A stretch of 64,000 bases of DNA from Micromussa lordhowensis (Eukaryota > Cnidaria > Anthozoa > Scleractinia > Lobophylliidae). Below are positions 46,187-58,259 of this stretch, piece by piece. Numbering within the stretch: the stretch's first letter is position 1; the number at the start of each line of letters is the position of its first letter. The notes below the pieces were generated by a model. It was given only the letters and a program-made list of their open reading frames with translations, had not been told where the DNA came from and made no database searches. The stretch is taken from the NCBI GenBank assembly GCA_964020085.1, contig OZ026604.1:10581332-10645331 (forward strand). Reading direction: 5' to 3'. Both the position numbers and the translations under genes were made by a program.

Positions 46187-46912
46187 TGACTAAACAACTA
46201 TATTATAGTTACTGTAATCGGCTGGACAATTTTTCTAAATATACAAATACGTACTTATTTTTTTATAGGCTAAACTTAACACGGATTACATGCACAAAAA
46301 GGAGAGGTGGTGGGGGGGTGGACCGAAAAAGACATCCACAAGCTCACGTAGAGGAAGTAAATATGCTTATAACAAGAAAGGTGAGTTAAGGTTAAAGGTG
46401 AACACAGCAATACTGGAGCATTTTTTTTTTTCAGGGTTGAGAAAATTAAATAATTTGGGGCCTTGGAAACAGAGTAACCATTGTTCTAAGTAAGTAAGTT
46501 GTCCTAAAGGCGGGAAAACGGAAATACTTCTTCGTTCTAGTAATGTATGTATACCGAGACAGTCATGTAAAACATGTCCTTGTAACTTTCAGTAAGATGG
46601 TGCTTTTTTTAAAGGTACACAACTTTTTCTGTTTGAACTTTGATATTTAAAAAGCATAAAAAAATCATAAGAGAGCAATAAAGAAGTTTTGGATAATTTT
46701 CTTACAAAATAGGGTTGTCTGTTTCGACTAGTTGCTACGTATGCCTGAACGTGTTTTGAAGATAATTAAAATCCTTTTCAAACATCACGGTGGGCACAGG
46801 AGACTCAAAATGTGGCAAGGGTCGGCGGTGCGTAATGTCAGCGGTTGCTCAAGAAAGATAAACATATTTCAATATGGCGGCCTTTCGAAGTTCGAGTAGC
46901 AGTTTTAGCCGA

Positions 46913-47665
46913 TATGGATGACTTGTCGTCTCAAGAATCGGAAGAAATTGAAGAATCAGTTAATGAAGAATCCGAAGACGTTGTCAGTATAAAGAAGATT
47001 GAAATGTGTCTACAGGCATTTGACTCGCTTGATTTAGGTGATGTCAATTTGGAAATGTTTAAGAAATGCGTGCGAAAACAAATTGAAGCATCTTACCGCG
47101 TATTTCAAAGTCCTACTGATCCGTTAAAGATTTTATTGAATGTTCCTGTGAACTGTTGAACGGTCCTTTCTGACGAAACCAAACTGTGGCTGGACAAGAT
47201 CAATTTCCGTTTGGGAGGAAAAGTCAGCATCATGCGGCCTTATCAGAGCGAAATAATTCGAAATTTACCAAAGGAAATTTTTTTGGCATTTCGAAGTGGA
47301 GTTTCACGCTCTCGGTTACAAGATGTTGTTAATAACATTTCCCTCGCTGAAAATAATAAGTGCTTTGCGATATCATTCACAAGGATGCATGGAAGCTGTT
47401 GTTGCATTATTCTCTGTGTTGTCAGGAATGCCAGAAGGGACAGTCAGTACATACTTCAAGAGGAGAGTGTCGAATGGAAGAGCTAAAGTTATAGTAATTT
47501 TGCAGAAAGGCTTTGTCTTCCTTTACGAGATAAAAGCTGGTCAGCTCTTGATAACCTTTCATTATTGACTTTGGAACAAGTTACAGAATCATTATTGCTT
47601 TTTTCCATACCAGACAATGAAAGAGTGTATGATTTTAGTTGGTTTTTGGTAACAGTGTTTTAATG
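46913..47665 (+). pseudogene. Unrecognised protein of the CACGG element, plus strand
   Basis: The start M-D-D-L-S-S-Q-E-S-E-E-I leads into an acidic region, then L-K-I-L-L-N-V-P. After a TGA at 47157-47159 a coding-like stretch continues (W-L-D-K-I-N-F, then I-I-R-N-L-P-K-E-I-F-L-A-F-R-S-G-V). Another stop lies near 47486. The frame then reads R-L-C-L-P-L-R-D-K-S-W-S-A-L-D-N-L-S to a TAA near 47663. Composition is clearly coding but I know no family. It decays by stops rather than by large deletion. Confidence 0.5.
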
Positions 47666-48490
47666 AGTTAATAGCTTAAAATTGAGTTGAATACAACTTA
47701 TTCAATGTTGATATATAATAACATGTCAACAAACTTTGTAACAAGATTAAATAGTATTGTCTAAAAATCAATACAAAATTATTTTGAATACAAATTATGC
47801 AATTGTAAGCTGTTGTTAAAATATGTTGCTTACTGTTGTCCATTTATTTTTTCCAAACAAAAATGGTAGTTACTTCTATAAAACTGAAATTAAATACAAC
47901 TGTTCAAATGCTAATATATGAACATGTCAATAAACTTTGCAACAAGTCTAAATTTTAACCAGCATAATCTAAAAATTCAGTTTAAATTATTTTGAACAGT
48001 GCAATAAAGTTGTACAATAGAGTTGTTGGCTGGAATGAGGAACGTTGACAGTTACTGTCTACATTGCTAAAACTCTTTGTTGATTGCTTACTTTTGAGGA
48101 CTTAGAGTAAGCTAATCATAGTTTTTTGCAGCTACTATACAGAACAGAGATTCTTGTCTACAGTGATCTTCCCTAGTCGAACACTTTTCTCAACAACCTC
48201 TCCTCTGTTTGTTGCTCTAAAGTTAAGTAAAAAGAGGCAAGTGATGGCAGGAAATCTGTTAAGTATCTGAAACAGCCATTGACTTTTTCTTCCGCTTTAA
48301 GATCTGCACAAAATACTTCTTCTACATTACCTATTTTTCCAAGGTCGATAGTTTTTACATGGGAGCAGGAATGGAATTTTACAACCCATTACTTCCAATC
48401 TTTGATGTTTAGACCATTTCAATCTTAACTCCCATTTTCATAGAGACTGATTGATACACAGACCTATACTTAGCTTTACCCATCACTCCT
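47666..48490. other. Intergenic middle of the CACGG element
   Basis: This is AT-rich and lies between convergent genes. No further coding stretch is recognised. Confidence 0.5.
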
Positions 48491-48884
48491 TTACAAAAAT
48501 ATGTTTGCAATGCTACGCAACACATTCTCTTGTGACTTTTCGAAGTCCTTCCCCTTAGTGTTATAGATTTGAGGGAAAACAGCTTCACACAATTTTCTCT
48601 TTCGTGAAACAGTTGTGACTAATAATTTTTGTTTCTTACTGAATTTAGTAGACAGTGTCTCTACTAGTCCTACAGCAGCTGGTAGGTGGTTGTTCGCTTT
48701 CCCACCATGAATTTTGAGTGACTGTTCCAAGGTTTCAGTCTGTCTTTTTCTCATGGTCCTTTTAGATATCTTGACATTTCCCTGTCCATCACTTGTTGGT
48801 GACAGCTGCCTATTTTGAATGGCTGCAGGATGCTCACAAATAATTGCCTGTAGTTGGTTTTCCTTGTCAGATACATCATCCAGC
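48491..48884 (-). CDS. Unrecognised C-terminal exon of the CACGG element, minus strand
   Basis: The frame opens after an acceptor (T-rich run plus AG, 48885-48886) with L-D-D-V-S-D-K-E-N-Q-L-Q, passes through M-R-K-R-Q-T-E-T-L-E-Q-S-L-K-I-H-G-G, and ends N-V-L-R-S-I-A-N-I-F-L, stop. About 130 codons are uninterrupted. The pattern resembles proteins I have seen repeatedly in cnidarian mobile DNA, but I cannot name a domain. Earlier exons, if any, should lie between 48890 and 50480 on the minus strand, where an ATG follows the terminal repeat at about 50473. Confidence 0.5.
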
Positions 48885-48886
48885 TA

Positions 48887-50519
48887 TTAAAAGTAAAACA
48901 AATCTATGAATTAAAGCTTGAATAGTTTTCCTCAGTGTCCACAAACATGGCACAGGTAAGACATACATGGTGTACAAGTAGAACAGCAGCAGATTATTAC
49001 CAATATTTTTCCTTTGTTTCATTATCAAATTGTTCAAATTTAATGTTGAAAAAACTATTCTGAGGTAGAAACATTTTTGCCGCACATACAGATTCCTCTT
49101 TTGCAATTACATGTACATGTACAAAATGTAAATTACTGACTTCAAATTGCACTTGCCCCTTTAGGCTCATGCAGTTTTGCTAACCTTTTAAAATTTTACC
49201 TGATGTACTGATGCATTCCAAATTACACTCAAAATCATGTGGTTACCTATACTAGTAAAAATAAATATTGAATGCAAAACTTTGTCTCTGTTAAAATTTC
49301 AGATTATCTGAGTGTAAAAATAGCAGTTTAATAGCACCACTGAGTTAAGGGTTTAAGGAGATCCGGTTTGGGGTAAACCGAATCATCATCATCTTCATCG
49401 TCATCATTTTTTCATCGTCATCATCATTTTTATTAATTTTTACAAAACAAAATTATATACTTATACAACCCACATATAGCAAGGCTAATCGGGCGGGTTG
49501 TATGATTTACAATAAAATACAACAAAATACATCAGTATAAAAATAAGGCAAATAAATAAATAAATAAATAAATAGAAATAGATATACACATATCTTCACT
49601 ATAACAAGACACAACATGAGAAATTAATAATAGCTACTAGGGTTTAATTAACTATAATTAGTAATTTTACACATTGACATAGAGACATCAACATGATCGT
49701 CCTCATTACCAAGTAACGCAAGTAAAAATCGGTTTCCTATTGACTAATAAAAACAACGTAAAACGTAGATAACCTTTTGCTGAATTCTTCGTACTTTGGC
49801 TTGCTTTGCCTGAAGATCTCTTGTTGCAGTCAAAACCTCTCTCCTTCTCTTGTTGCAGTCAAAACCCTTTCTTGCGCGTACACTTTTTCCTTCCGAGTGG
49901 GCATGCTAAAGTTTATTTGTTTTTCCTCCCAAACAAAATTTGATCTTCTCCAGCCACAGTCTGCTGCAGTTTGGTTTCGTCAGAAAAAAAATGAAATCTT
50001 TAACGCGGTTTAGCAGGACTTTGAAATCCACGATAAGATTCTTCAATTTGTCTTCGTACGCGTCCTTTCCGCCTGCCAAACAGAGATTAAAAAAAGCCCT
50101 AAATATCGGCGCTAAATGCAGATGTTAACAAACAAAAAACATAGGTTTCTTCTTCAAGTATTCATCTTCCCAGAACATCCAAATTTACGTTTGAATAATT
50201 GTCCACGATAAAGCCTTTTGAAGCCTAAAATGCTACACAAAATGCAAAAACAAGAGGCAAAGAAGTTTTCACAATACCTTGACGTGCAAAAGCTCGTTTC
50301 GTTGACAAAAAAACACCAAACCAAGCAAGTTTGATACCATCTGAAAGCTGCTGTTTTCAGCCATCTTTCTCCGAAAAGCATTTTTGGCAGTTTGGGCGCA
50401 AAGTTAATAATTAGCATGACAAAGAAGCAATTTCAACCCTACCCCCAAGGGGAAAATAACCTTCCGCCATTTTGAAAACGGATTTCGCGGCCACATTTTG
50501 AGCCTCCTGTGCCCACCGT
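48887..50519. other. Right half of CACGG element; LINE tail and simple repeats
   Basis: 49381-49640 looks like a LINE 3' end on the minus strand, with a (GAT)n tail at 49381-49430. An (AAAT)n run sits at about 49550-49577. A short direct repeat of TCTTGTTGCAGTCAAAACC is at 49818 and 49848. I see no convincing exon. Confidence 0.4.
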
Positions 50520-50773
50520 GCATTGGCTATCTATGTTTAATTCTTGGAAAAAGTTTAAACTACTTGGAACTATTATGAATTGATGGCGTGGTGTTCGCTG
50601 GACCACGCTGGTCTTGTGTCTTAAAGACGCGCTGAAAAGTCTTTCTTGCTCATTTTCACAAATGGTGAAGTATTGGGAGACTTGCTAGCATTTTTCGCGA
50701 CATTGTCTTTTTTTGCATCATTTTTTGCTGCCTACCTACAGATTTCTTGGCTGTTTAAGACTGTATGAGAGTA

Positions 50774-51312
50774 TGGAATTTCTGGCGTTTGAGTGAATAC
50801 GAATTAGGCGGAAATGAAACATTTCTGCGGCACTGAAGCAGTGGCGACTGGAACTAGTCCAGTCGAAGTGCATTATGGGTTGCTAAGGAGGGCTATATAA
50901 GGCATATATAGCACGTGAGATAGTCACTCTAGGCCGACACCTCGTTTGATCTTCGATATATTTTTTTTCCCCTAAGTATAACGTTCTTTTAGTCAACGCG
51001 GGTAGACGCGTTTGAAATTTGTAGCCTCGTAGGATAGGCTATTTAGAGTTTGAGCCATGGTTCGTACCCAGATTTCCTGTCGACTGTTTTTTCCCACTGG
51101 TTTTTTTTCCGGCAGGTTTTTTCTGGCCTCCGTTCTGACAGTAGCAGTTGTGCAAACTGTCGCTCAGCTCTGTCTCTTGTTTTATGTCGAATGCTTAGAT
51201 TTTGTAGTAGGTAGTAGTATAACGTATCGTTATTGTTACTGCTGCTCGGCCTAAACTGCCAAAATAAACCTAATGGTTTTTGCTCATGTTGTGTACTGCG
51301 TGGTGGAGCTCA
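50774..51312 (+). mobile_element. Solo LTR, 539 bp
   Basis: It starts TGGAATTTC and ends GAGCTCA. It is flanked by AGTA (50770-50773) and AATA (51313-51316), a 4-bp duplication with one change. The empty site is at about 28345-28352. A TATA-like CTATATAAGG is at about 50890 and an AATAAA signal at about 51263, in the order expected of an LTR. A Gypsy-type origin is likely, with no internal sequence. Confidence 0.6.
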
Positions 51313-51315
51313 AAT

Positions 51316-53095
51316 ATAGTCTTGCGCATGCGAAATGGCGGTAGCCTCTCGGTTAATGTGCTAGCCTCCGGATCGAGCGAAGAGTAAAAAATTCAGAATT
51401 ACCATAAAGTTAGCTGTAATATAGGTGTTACCCTCTTTAAATAAAGGTTATTATTATATCTAGATTAAGCAAAGCCTAAAAGCGGAGCTTTTATTTGCCG
51501 AAAGGAAAGAGCGGATTTGATTTTCTCGGATCAAAAATGATCAACTGTATGAGTATGTATATGTTCAGTGTGTGGTTACGCTATTTTTTCAGTTACATTT
51601 TAAATAACTATATTACAGTGTGGTAACGATACGCTAGGTTTATTTGAAGTTATACTAAAATAAGCGTTTCAAGGGGCTTAAATCCCCAATGATTGTCGAG
51701 GGACAAAGCCTTGTGTTCATACCACAAAGCCGGGTTTACGAAGCTGTGGTCAATGCAACCAGATTTGCTGAACCGCGTTCTTGCAAACGCATGCAAGGTT
51801 GTAATGCTAACGCTCTCTACCTGTCCATCATGCTGAGGGATATGTCATGCGGGAAGGAAAAAGGTCGTCCACTATAGATGTCTCTTGGCGAGCAGTGTAG
51901 CAAAACAAAGCAAAGGAAATTAAATACCATGTATAGAATTTCTAAAACAAAATCACAGTAATTATCTACTTAAAGCGAAATCAAATAAGTACAGTGATAG
52001 AAAATATCCGCTGATAAGTTTTGTAAGCGGTTAAAGGACCTACAAGAGAAAAAGTAGGTAGGCAGTACGCACGATGTCGAACATGCAATGCATGTATTCT
52101 GTTTTGTCATTGTTCGCTGGTCGCTACGGAGTCACGTGAGAAAGGGCACGAGCCAGGGAAGATCAGTTGTGTGCGATCCTTCGGGAAGGTCGGATGTTTG
52201 TTGTTTTGCTCGCTCAGTGCTGAGCGAACACCGAGAAAATCACAGCATACCTGCCGAAAATATCAGTGAAAGGGACATTCTTTCACCGGCAGAGAAAGAA
52301 AATCTACTCTCTGAGGAAAACGAGTCAGCGAATTCTTCGCACCAGGGCGCAGACAAAGTGCTTGCTGACATAGTTTCGGCCACGACCCAAATGAGTGCCA
52401 CCATCGTGTCCATGGAAAACGCAATGAAACGGTTAGCTGGTGCACCAGAAGACCATGCTACAGCACCGAAAAGGAGGAGAAAACCTCCTGCAACTAGCGC
52501 AATGAGCGATAGCCAAGATTCAGACCCTGAAAAGTCAGACTCCGAGGAACTCAATTTCCCGCCCAACGGCGACCCGCCAAAACTGGGCAGCTCTGTCGCA
52601 GAGGACACATTGCACAATGAAATTGGTCAAGACTTTGAGTCAGACGAGCAAACTGACCCGCAAATCGCGCGGAAATTGGCGGATATCCTCAATAAGCAAT
52701 GGGTTCTAAGTTGGAGGAAGCCAAATTGAAAGAAACGTAGGCGAAATACAATCGACCCGATAATTGTAAGAAATTAACTGTGCCAAAGATATGGAATAAG
52801 CTGAAGCATGTGACCAGAAGCGCGGATTTACGCCTTGCAAACATGCAGAAAATACTTGTCAAAGTCGGTAGTGCAGTCGCCAAATCGACTGACACATTGC
52901 TTGCTATGCGTGCAGATCCTGAGAAGACTTCAGCGTCGGCTTCTACTGAGAAATTGGGCAAATTAGTCACGCATAACGCTGACGCTCTGGCATTGTTAGG
53001 CCATGTAAACATTGAGCTGTCTTACCGTCGACGCGACGCTATCAAACCAAACCTAAATAACGAATATTCCTCGTTGTGTGGCTCTCAAGTGTAGA
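51316..53095 (+). pseudogene. DIRS1-like gag region, copy 3
   Basis: This has the longest gag frame of the three copies (52088-52729; 213 codons), with the Ser/Glu-rich start, K-R-R-R-K-P-P-A-T, and E-S-D-E-Q-T-D-P. A single-base loss near 52700 shifts the frame. A small deletion removes the V-N-P-E of the P-K-V-N-P-E-I-W motif near 52790. It ends in G-S-Q-V and then the TAGAACAC block, exactly as copy 1, so both derive from one deleted ancestor. Confidence 0.75.
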
Positions 53096-54252
53096 ACACT
53101 TTTTCCGTGTCCTATAGCCTCATAGCCACACTCGGAGGCTTGGGAGAGTTCTCGAAAGTTATACCTTCCTTCGGTGAAATTTTTTCATACTTCGCCATAT
53201 CATGGAAATGATATTACCTGACATTTTGAACTGGTAAAAAGTCCAGGTTGTTCAGACGGTTTTTTCAATATTCTGTAATTTGACATTATTCTAAATATAT
53301 GAGATTAGCTCTGACAGATTCTAACAAAAAATATGGTATTTTATAGGGATTGTATGTGGTTACAAGTGAGCCAAATTTAAAAAAAATTCACCAAAGGAAA
53401 CGTGAGAAAATTAGCATTTATTTTCGCATGTGACATCACAAAAATAAAAAAACACGCGTGGTATCGCGCGTGGGTATTCATTTAGGCGCGCCCTCAGGTG
53501 ACGCCATGTATCGCATGCGAGAAAGCGAGAGTAAATTAGAGCTCTTTTACCAGTTATTTATAGAGCTTTTTGTCATATTTTGGCATAAACACATGTTTGA
53601 ACGGAGTTTGAAACTATTGCTACTTATACCGAAGTGATTTAACGCTTTTCAAGTGCTGAAGTGATTTCGTTTCTTCTTAGGGTTACTTGCGTCATTTTTC
53701 AACGCGCGATTATCACTTACGTTTGGCAGGCAAAGGAAGCGCGCTTATGAGTCTAAGAAAAACTCTAGGGAGCCACCTTAAGGTGGCTTACTACAGTTTT
53801 GATGGAGTATAACAGCACAACTTTTAACTCTTTGGAAAAAGGTTCCAAGCCTTTTTCCCCTTCACTGTTTACTGTTTGCTTAAGTCTTTTACCATTCGAT
53901 GTGAAATTTGAACAATCAAACGTTAACAAATGGCCAAAATGAACGACCGAGTAGACGATGAGAGACTGAGCACCAGTAGGTTACGTCACGTTTTTCTCAA
54001 AATCTACCCGTGTGACCCCACCTCAAAATTTCAGGAATAAGAAATTGGGTCTAATTTAATATTCATGCAAAGTATAATAAAAATCTGTAAGACAGATTTT
54101 TTGCAAACTAAATGAATGTAAAATCAAAAATACCTCACAATCTGTTTTACAGATTGTTTTAAAAAAATTGACTCTAAACGTAATTCACCCCAACAAATTA
54201 ACTGTGAAAATTTCATCATAGGTTGTACGGTAGGTTTTCGAGCAATCCTCGA

Positions 54253-55671
54253 TCAATGCCCATTATTTAAAAAAAGGATGTCACCGGATGCCCAAACTAG
54301 TTGCCTTGAGGATTTTCATTCTACGTTGAATCACTGGCATTCAAAGATGGTTTGCTTTTCCTGGTTAGAAGAAAATTTATTACTGTTTCAGAGAAAATAA
54401 CTATTTATTAATTACATGGTCTGTACGGGTCCTGGAAAACCTGTAAAGCCCTGGAATTTTATTTTGGCATTTGCCAGGACTAGAAAGTCCTGGGAAAAGG
54501 CTACTGGTACTAGAACGTTCTGTAAATATGTTAAACTCAAAATTTACAAATATGAGATGTAAGGCAGATATTAAGGAGAATTCACATTGAGATCTTAGTA
54601 GTGAAAGGGTTAATGTGAATGGAGAGTCCTAGAGGAGTAAGTTAAGTCCAGGAAAATCCTGGAAATTTGTTTCTGAAAAAGGGTACGAGTCCAGTTCTCT
54701 CCTTATTTTGAAGAGGGTTTACTCCTTGTTCCAATTCAGTGAAGATGGTACAGTACTTATTTTCCTATATTTAACAGTTGGCATTTGAATTTTTTGTAGG
54801 CACATTTTGGCATCTCTGCCCTTCAATGAAAATGTTAGAAGAGAAACGCAGAAATCGAAAGATGGAGAAGATTATCTCAAAGTAACTTTTCCCAAGTTTA
54901 AGCTTGGTGAAGAAGTGGTCCTACCCCCTGTACTGTTTTGACTGTTTGGTATAAACTAAAAAAAGAGAGTTTTTTTAAATTCTGACAAACAACAAATAAC
55001 ACTCTCAAAGTATGGGTAATGCTGAAAAGGTTTTGTTTGATAAGTAACATGAGAAGATTTTATCTACAAGCTCAAAAGCAAATTTCCCAGGGACCCTTGG
55101 GCAGATAATTTATTCCCCAAAAATGTAGGCAGGTGAAGAATAAAGGTGCTTTGCTGCCCACATTAAGACAGCCAATCACATAGCTCCAGAGAAACATTTG
55201 AAAATTGTTTGCTTACTCACACGAGATAATCTAAGCAAACGTTTGTTTCTATTTTTTAGCAGGGCAAATTTGAATTCGGATTCACTCGCTTGTTCACTCG
55301 ACTCCAAAAATTTCTAAAAAATCAACTTGGACCATCTGGGTTTTGCTCTTTTTAACTCTGGACATCAACAGTTTTTAAAACCGAAAATCCCGCTCACTCT
55401 GAAGATCCTTCAAGTGTTTCCCGGAAATCAACCGTAGTAAATAAAGATTATTTACATTAACTGTAAGTCATCCTTGTAGAGTTTACAATAGAAATTAAAC
55501 ACGGCAAATTTACCTCGGAAAAGACCTTTTACCATGGTGTGTGTAACCCGACCTATTGAACTTACTTTAGATGTGAACACAGCAATGCATAAAATAGTAT
55601 TCTGGGGCTCGTAATTACAAGGATTTTAAAAAACTGGGCCATGGGTTTGTCAACCTTTCTGATATGACAAA
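54253..55671. other. Mostly non-coding; one exon-like remnant
   Basis: At 54803-54940 a plus-strand frame after a T-rich acceptor reads H-I-L-A-S-L-P-F-N-E-N-V-R-R, then V-T-F-P-K-F-K-L-G-E-E-V, and ends at TGA. It resembles the C-terminal tail of transposon proteins I have seen in cnidarians, without a firm family. The rest holds nothing I can name. Confidence 0.35.
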
Positions 55672-56899
55672 CTACCAAGCAAAATAGCCATTTAAAAGAG
55701 GAGGATCAATTCCAAACATCTCTGATACCTGATTACCATAGAGACAGGTTTGGGCATTTTCCAACAAGGCACATACAACACACATCTTTCCCACTGGACT
55801 TAAATTATTTTCATTTGCCTTTTGAAATCAATACATTTTAAAAAAAATGAAATGTTTCCAAACAACATTTCGACTGCTATTCTACTCACTCATTGGTTTG
55901 TTATAAAGTGCCATTTGAGGTGTGATGTTGTTCCCTCTAAATGGTGCCTGAAGATGTACCCCCAAGGGATAAGCACGGTCACCATACAAACAAAGAGGAT
56001 CCCCATTGTAAAAAGCTACACGTCTCAAGTCAGTCAACAAACCGGACTCATGCAGCATTGTGCTGTCATGTCTTTTGCCCTCAAACGGACCACTGCCGGA
56101 GATTTGCAATAAGGCCATTTGGTGTAACCACACTTTGGAATTTTATACTTTATACGCTTGTATCCATTATACATGACACGTTGATTATACTTTGGACGAG
56201 CAATACCTCTAACAGTGCCATCCACAAAACCAAAACAGTTATTAAGTGGCGCGCCCTGTTGGTGAATAGCATCTGCGTATCTATGCAACTGATCTGGCTG
56301 CAGGAAGGGATTTCTGTCCCAGTTTTGTAGGCGATGACGATGGCTTGTGTATATATATAAAGTCAAGCACCTCATTAAGATGAGACACAGTTTGGTCGGG
56401 TTTCTACCAAAGCGTGGCACCATATCAGTATACCGACACGGGTAGGCAATTCTTTTCAGTAAAATGCACATTGCCTCCATTCCATCGCATACAGACCTTT
56501 GAGAACACACTATTTCGTCTGGAATTTGCAAATTCCTACGAAAAATTTTGAGGTCTTGCTTGCCAAATCTCAACTCAGTTCGGCATTCAGGCTCGTCCCA
56601 AGCGTCAATAGGGACCTTTACATCGGAGGACGCGGACGACTGCGACTACGAGTTTTCCGTACTGAGCATGCGCATAAGGTTTGGAGGCCGACATTTTTCG
56701 AAGTGCGCGTGCTCAGAACAGGAAACTCGTACTCGTAGTCGTCCTCGTCCACCGATCTGTCAAAACGCTCAAACTTTAAATATGGGAACGTTAGTCTTGA
56801 CGAACGTTCATCGTAAAGAAGAGCGAATTCCACGTCATCGATTATGTTTTGGTGACGAGAAATAAGCAAAGCGTCGCGAACAGTTGCGAGAATCGCCAT
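55672..56899 (-). pseudogene. PIF/Harbinger DDE transposase, broken
   Basis: The frame starts M-A-I-L-A-T-V-R-D-A at 56899, is interrupted by a 131-bp palindromic insertion, and continues with C-R-T-E-L-R-F-G-K-Q-D-L and Y-P-C-R-Y-T-D-M-V-P-R-F-G-R. The first catalytic Asp is in C-F-G-F-V-D-G-T-V-R-G. A frameshift near 56120 precedes F-E-G-K-R-H-D-S-T-M-L-H-E-S-G and the second Asp in C-L-Y-G-D-R-A-Y-P-L-G. A second frame loss near 55880 precedes the C-terminal V-E-M-L-F-G-N, D-F-K-R-Q-M-K-I and L-E-N-A-Q-T-C-L-Y-G-N, ending at 55672. The Glu of the triad is expected in V-E-M-L-F-G. It cannot make an active protein. Confidence 0.8.
56624..56754. mobile_element. Palindromic MITE inside the Harbinger transposase, TSD AT
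   Basis: Ends CGG(A/T)GGACG(C/A)GGACGACT are inverted with arms of about 50 bp around a G+C-rich core. AT lies on both sides (56622-56623, 56755-56756). It keeps the host frame partly open, adding a Thr/Arg-rich stretch. Confidence 0.6.
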
Positions 56900-57476
56900 A
56901 TTAAACGCGGCAACTACTTTTCTGTTTTATAAGCTTCAATACGCCGATTTCCATTGCATCATTTTCATTGCAAAAGCAAAACATGACGACACACAGATGA
57001 AAACCAGCTAAGTTTAATACAAAATTAAGGAATATAAAAAGTACCAATTAGTACAGCACTGCATTTTTACAAGTACATGTAACTTACCAAACGCAAAGCC
57101 TCAGACCAAACGTTCAAGCGGTGATCATGAGCTCATTCAACAAAATTCCTTGCTAAGCTTATCAAAATTAAGCTTAAAAGCGAATGAAAATCGAACATTT
57201 CATTCAAGGTGGTTAAGTCACCGAACTAAATTCATAAGTCAAGCATGTTTGTGTTCTCAATCAGATTTTATCAAAGCGAAAAATAGCCTACTTATACCTC
57301 GCAGAATCAAGGAACAAACGAACTTCGAGAACATGTGCTTTCACATTCCGCACGTCCTGTTGTTCTTTGCTAAATCACACTGGTGACGCGACCGAGTTCT
57401 CGACCCAGTCCCAATCGGTTATTTTCTTGTGCGCGCGCCGTTCTGTTAGCCGTCGCGTTGTCTCTGCTTAATCAGC
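56900..57476. other. No gene seen
   Basis: This is presumably 5' flank of the Harbinger element. A 78-codon frame (57150-57386) resembles nothing, and I could not find the Harbinger terminal repeat. Confidence 0.4.
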
Positions 57477-57480
57477 TTAA

Positions 57481-58255
57481 GGTGGCCGAACACAGTTTTC
57501 GCGCGTGCTTTTGCTGATGTAATTCAGCACGTGCACGAGGATTTCAAAACAACAAACATGCCGTCAATAGAGCGATCATTTTACTTCCTCAAAACCCGCA
57601 TTATCTGTGCTATTTTTCTCTATAATTGAACGCAGTGTATTGATGACTTTAGTCTTTTATTACAAAGGTATGTTGGAAAAGGTAACGATGCAAAAAACCC
57701 AGCAATTTTCAGCTTTTGTTTGTTCCCGAAAGAACCCAGTTAAATGCAACGCATGCGCAGTAGCTCGAAAAATTGAGACCGATTGCTTTGGCATAAACTT
57801 GCCGATTTCTAACGATCCAGTCGTTAGAATTTCAAGAAATTTGGCAAAATAATAGTTCAGAACCCACTTGAATGATCTATCGCGAAAAATCTGAATTTTG
57901 ACATAGGGAATTTTTAGTAATACAGAAAACGATTTAAGGCGAATTACGAAAAACGCCTATGTCAAAATTTTATTAGAATAGTGTTGACAGATGAGATTCA
58001 ATGCCAATTCGTAGTGGGCAAGCGATGAAAAAAATCTAACGACTGGATTTTTATTAAATAAACAAAAACCATTTTTTAAGCCTTGTTTTTGACCAGCCCC
58101 GTTGCCATGGCAACAGCACACACCCTTGCCAAAATGCGAGAATAAATACTTCTGAGGTTAACCTTGATTCTTGCAGAAAATGGGCGCCAAAGCATAAATG
58201 GTTTAAAAGTAACGGTGAATTAGGCATAAGCACTTCAAAACTGTGTTCGGCCACC
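57481..58255. mobile_element. TTAA-flanked MITE, 775 bp
   Basis: Perfect 19-bp inverted ends GGTGGCCGAACACAGTTTT are flanked by TTAA at 57477-57480 and 58256-58259. An internal hairpin pairs T-T-T-T-G-A-C-A-T-A-G-G near 57898 with its complement near 57960. It belongs to the piggyBac/Kolobok-type TTAA group and has no coding sequence. Confidence 0.8.
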
Positions 58256-58259
58256 TTAA

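Larger units (their letters stand above)
46786..50520. mobile_element. 3.7-kb element with CACGGTGGG ends, TSD CAT
   Basis: Ends CACGGTGGGCACAGGAG, followed after one mismatch by CTCAAAATGTGGC, are inverted. CAT flanks it at 46783-46785 and 50521-50523, and copy 1 (9163-9172) shows the empty site. CAC ends with a 3-bp duplication suggest the EnSpm/CACTA superfamily, but I recognise no CACTA transposase. It holds a plus-strand gene on the left and a minus-strand gene on the right, convergent, plus a LINE tail. Confidence 0.75.
43570..54252 (+). repeat. W unit, copy 3, flanked by unit tail and next unit start
   Basis: 43570-43860 is the tail of a preceding unit, with the pogo empty site at TA 43620-43621. 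43908-53555 is a full unit interrupted by elements at 45960, 46786 and 50774. 53556-53882 is its tail. 53883-54252 matches the start of copy 1 (6320-6670), so the end of one unit runs into the start of the next, as in a tandem array. Confidence 0.7.

Noticed and set aside
46786..46802. Transib/RAG-like end, because CACGGTG resembles the CACAGTG heptamer
   Set aside because: The duplication is 3 bp (CAT), not the 5 bp of Transib, and no RAG1-like motifs were seen.
57150..57852. Frames around and inside the TTAA MITE at 57481
   Set aside because: They cross the MITE boundary or lie within it and resemble no protein.
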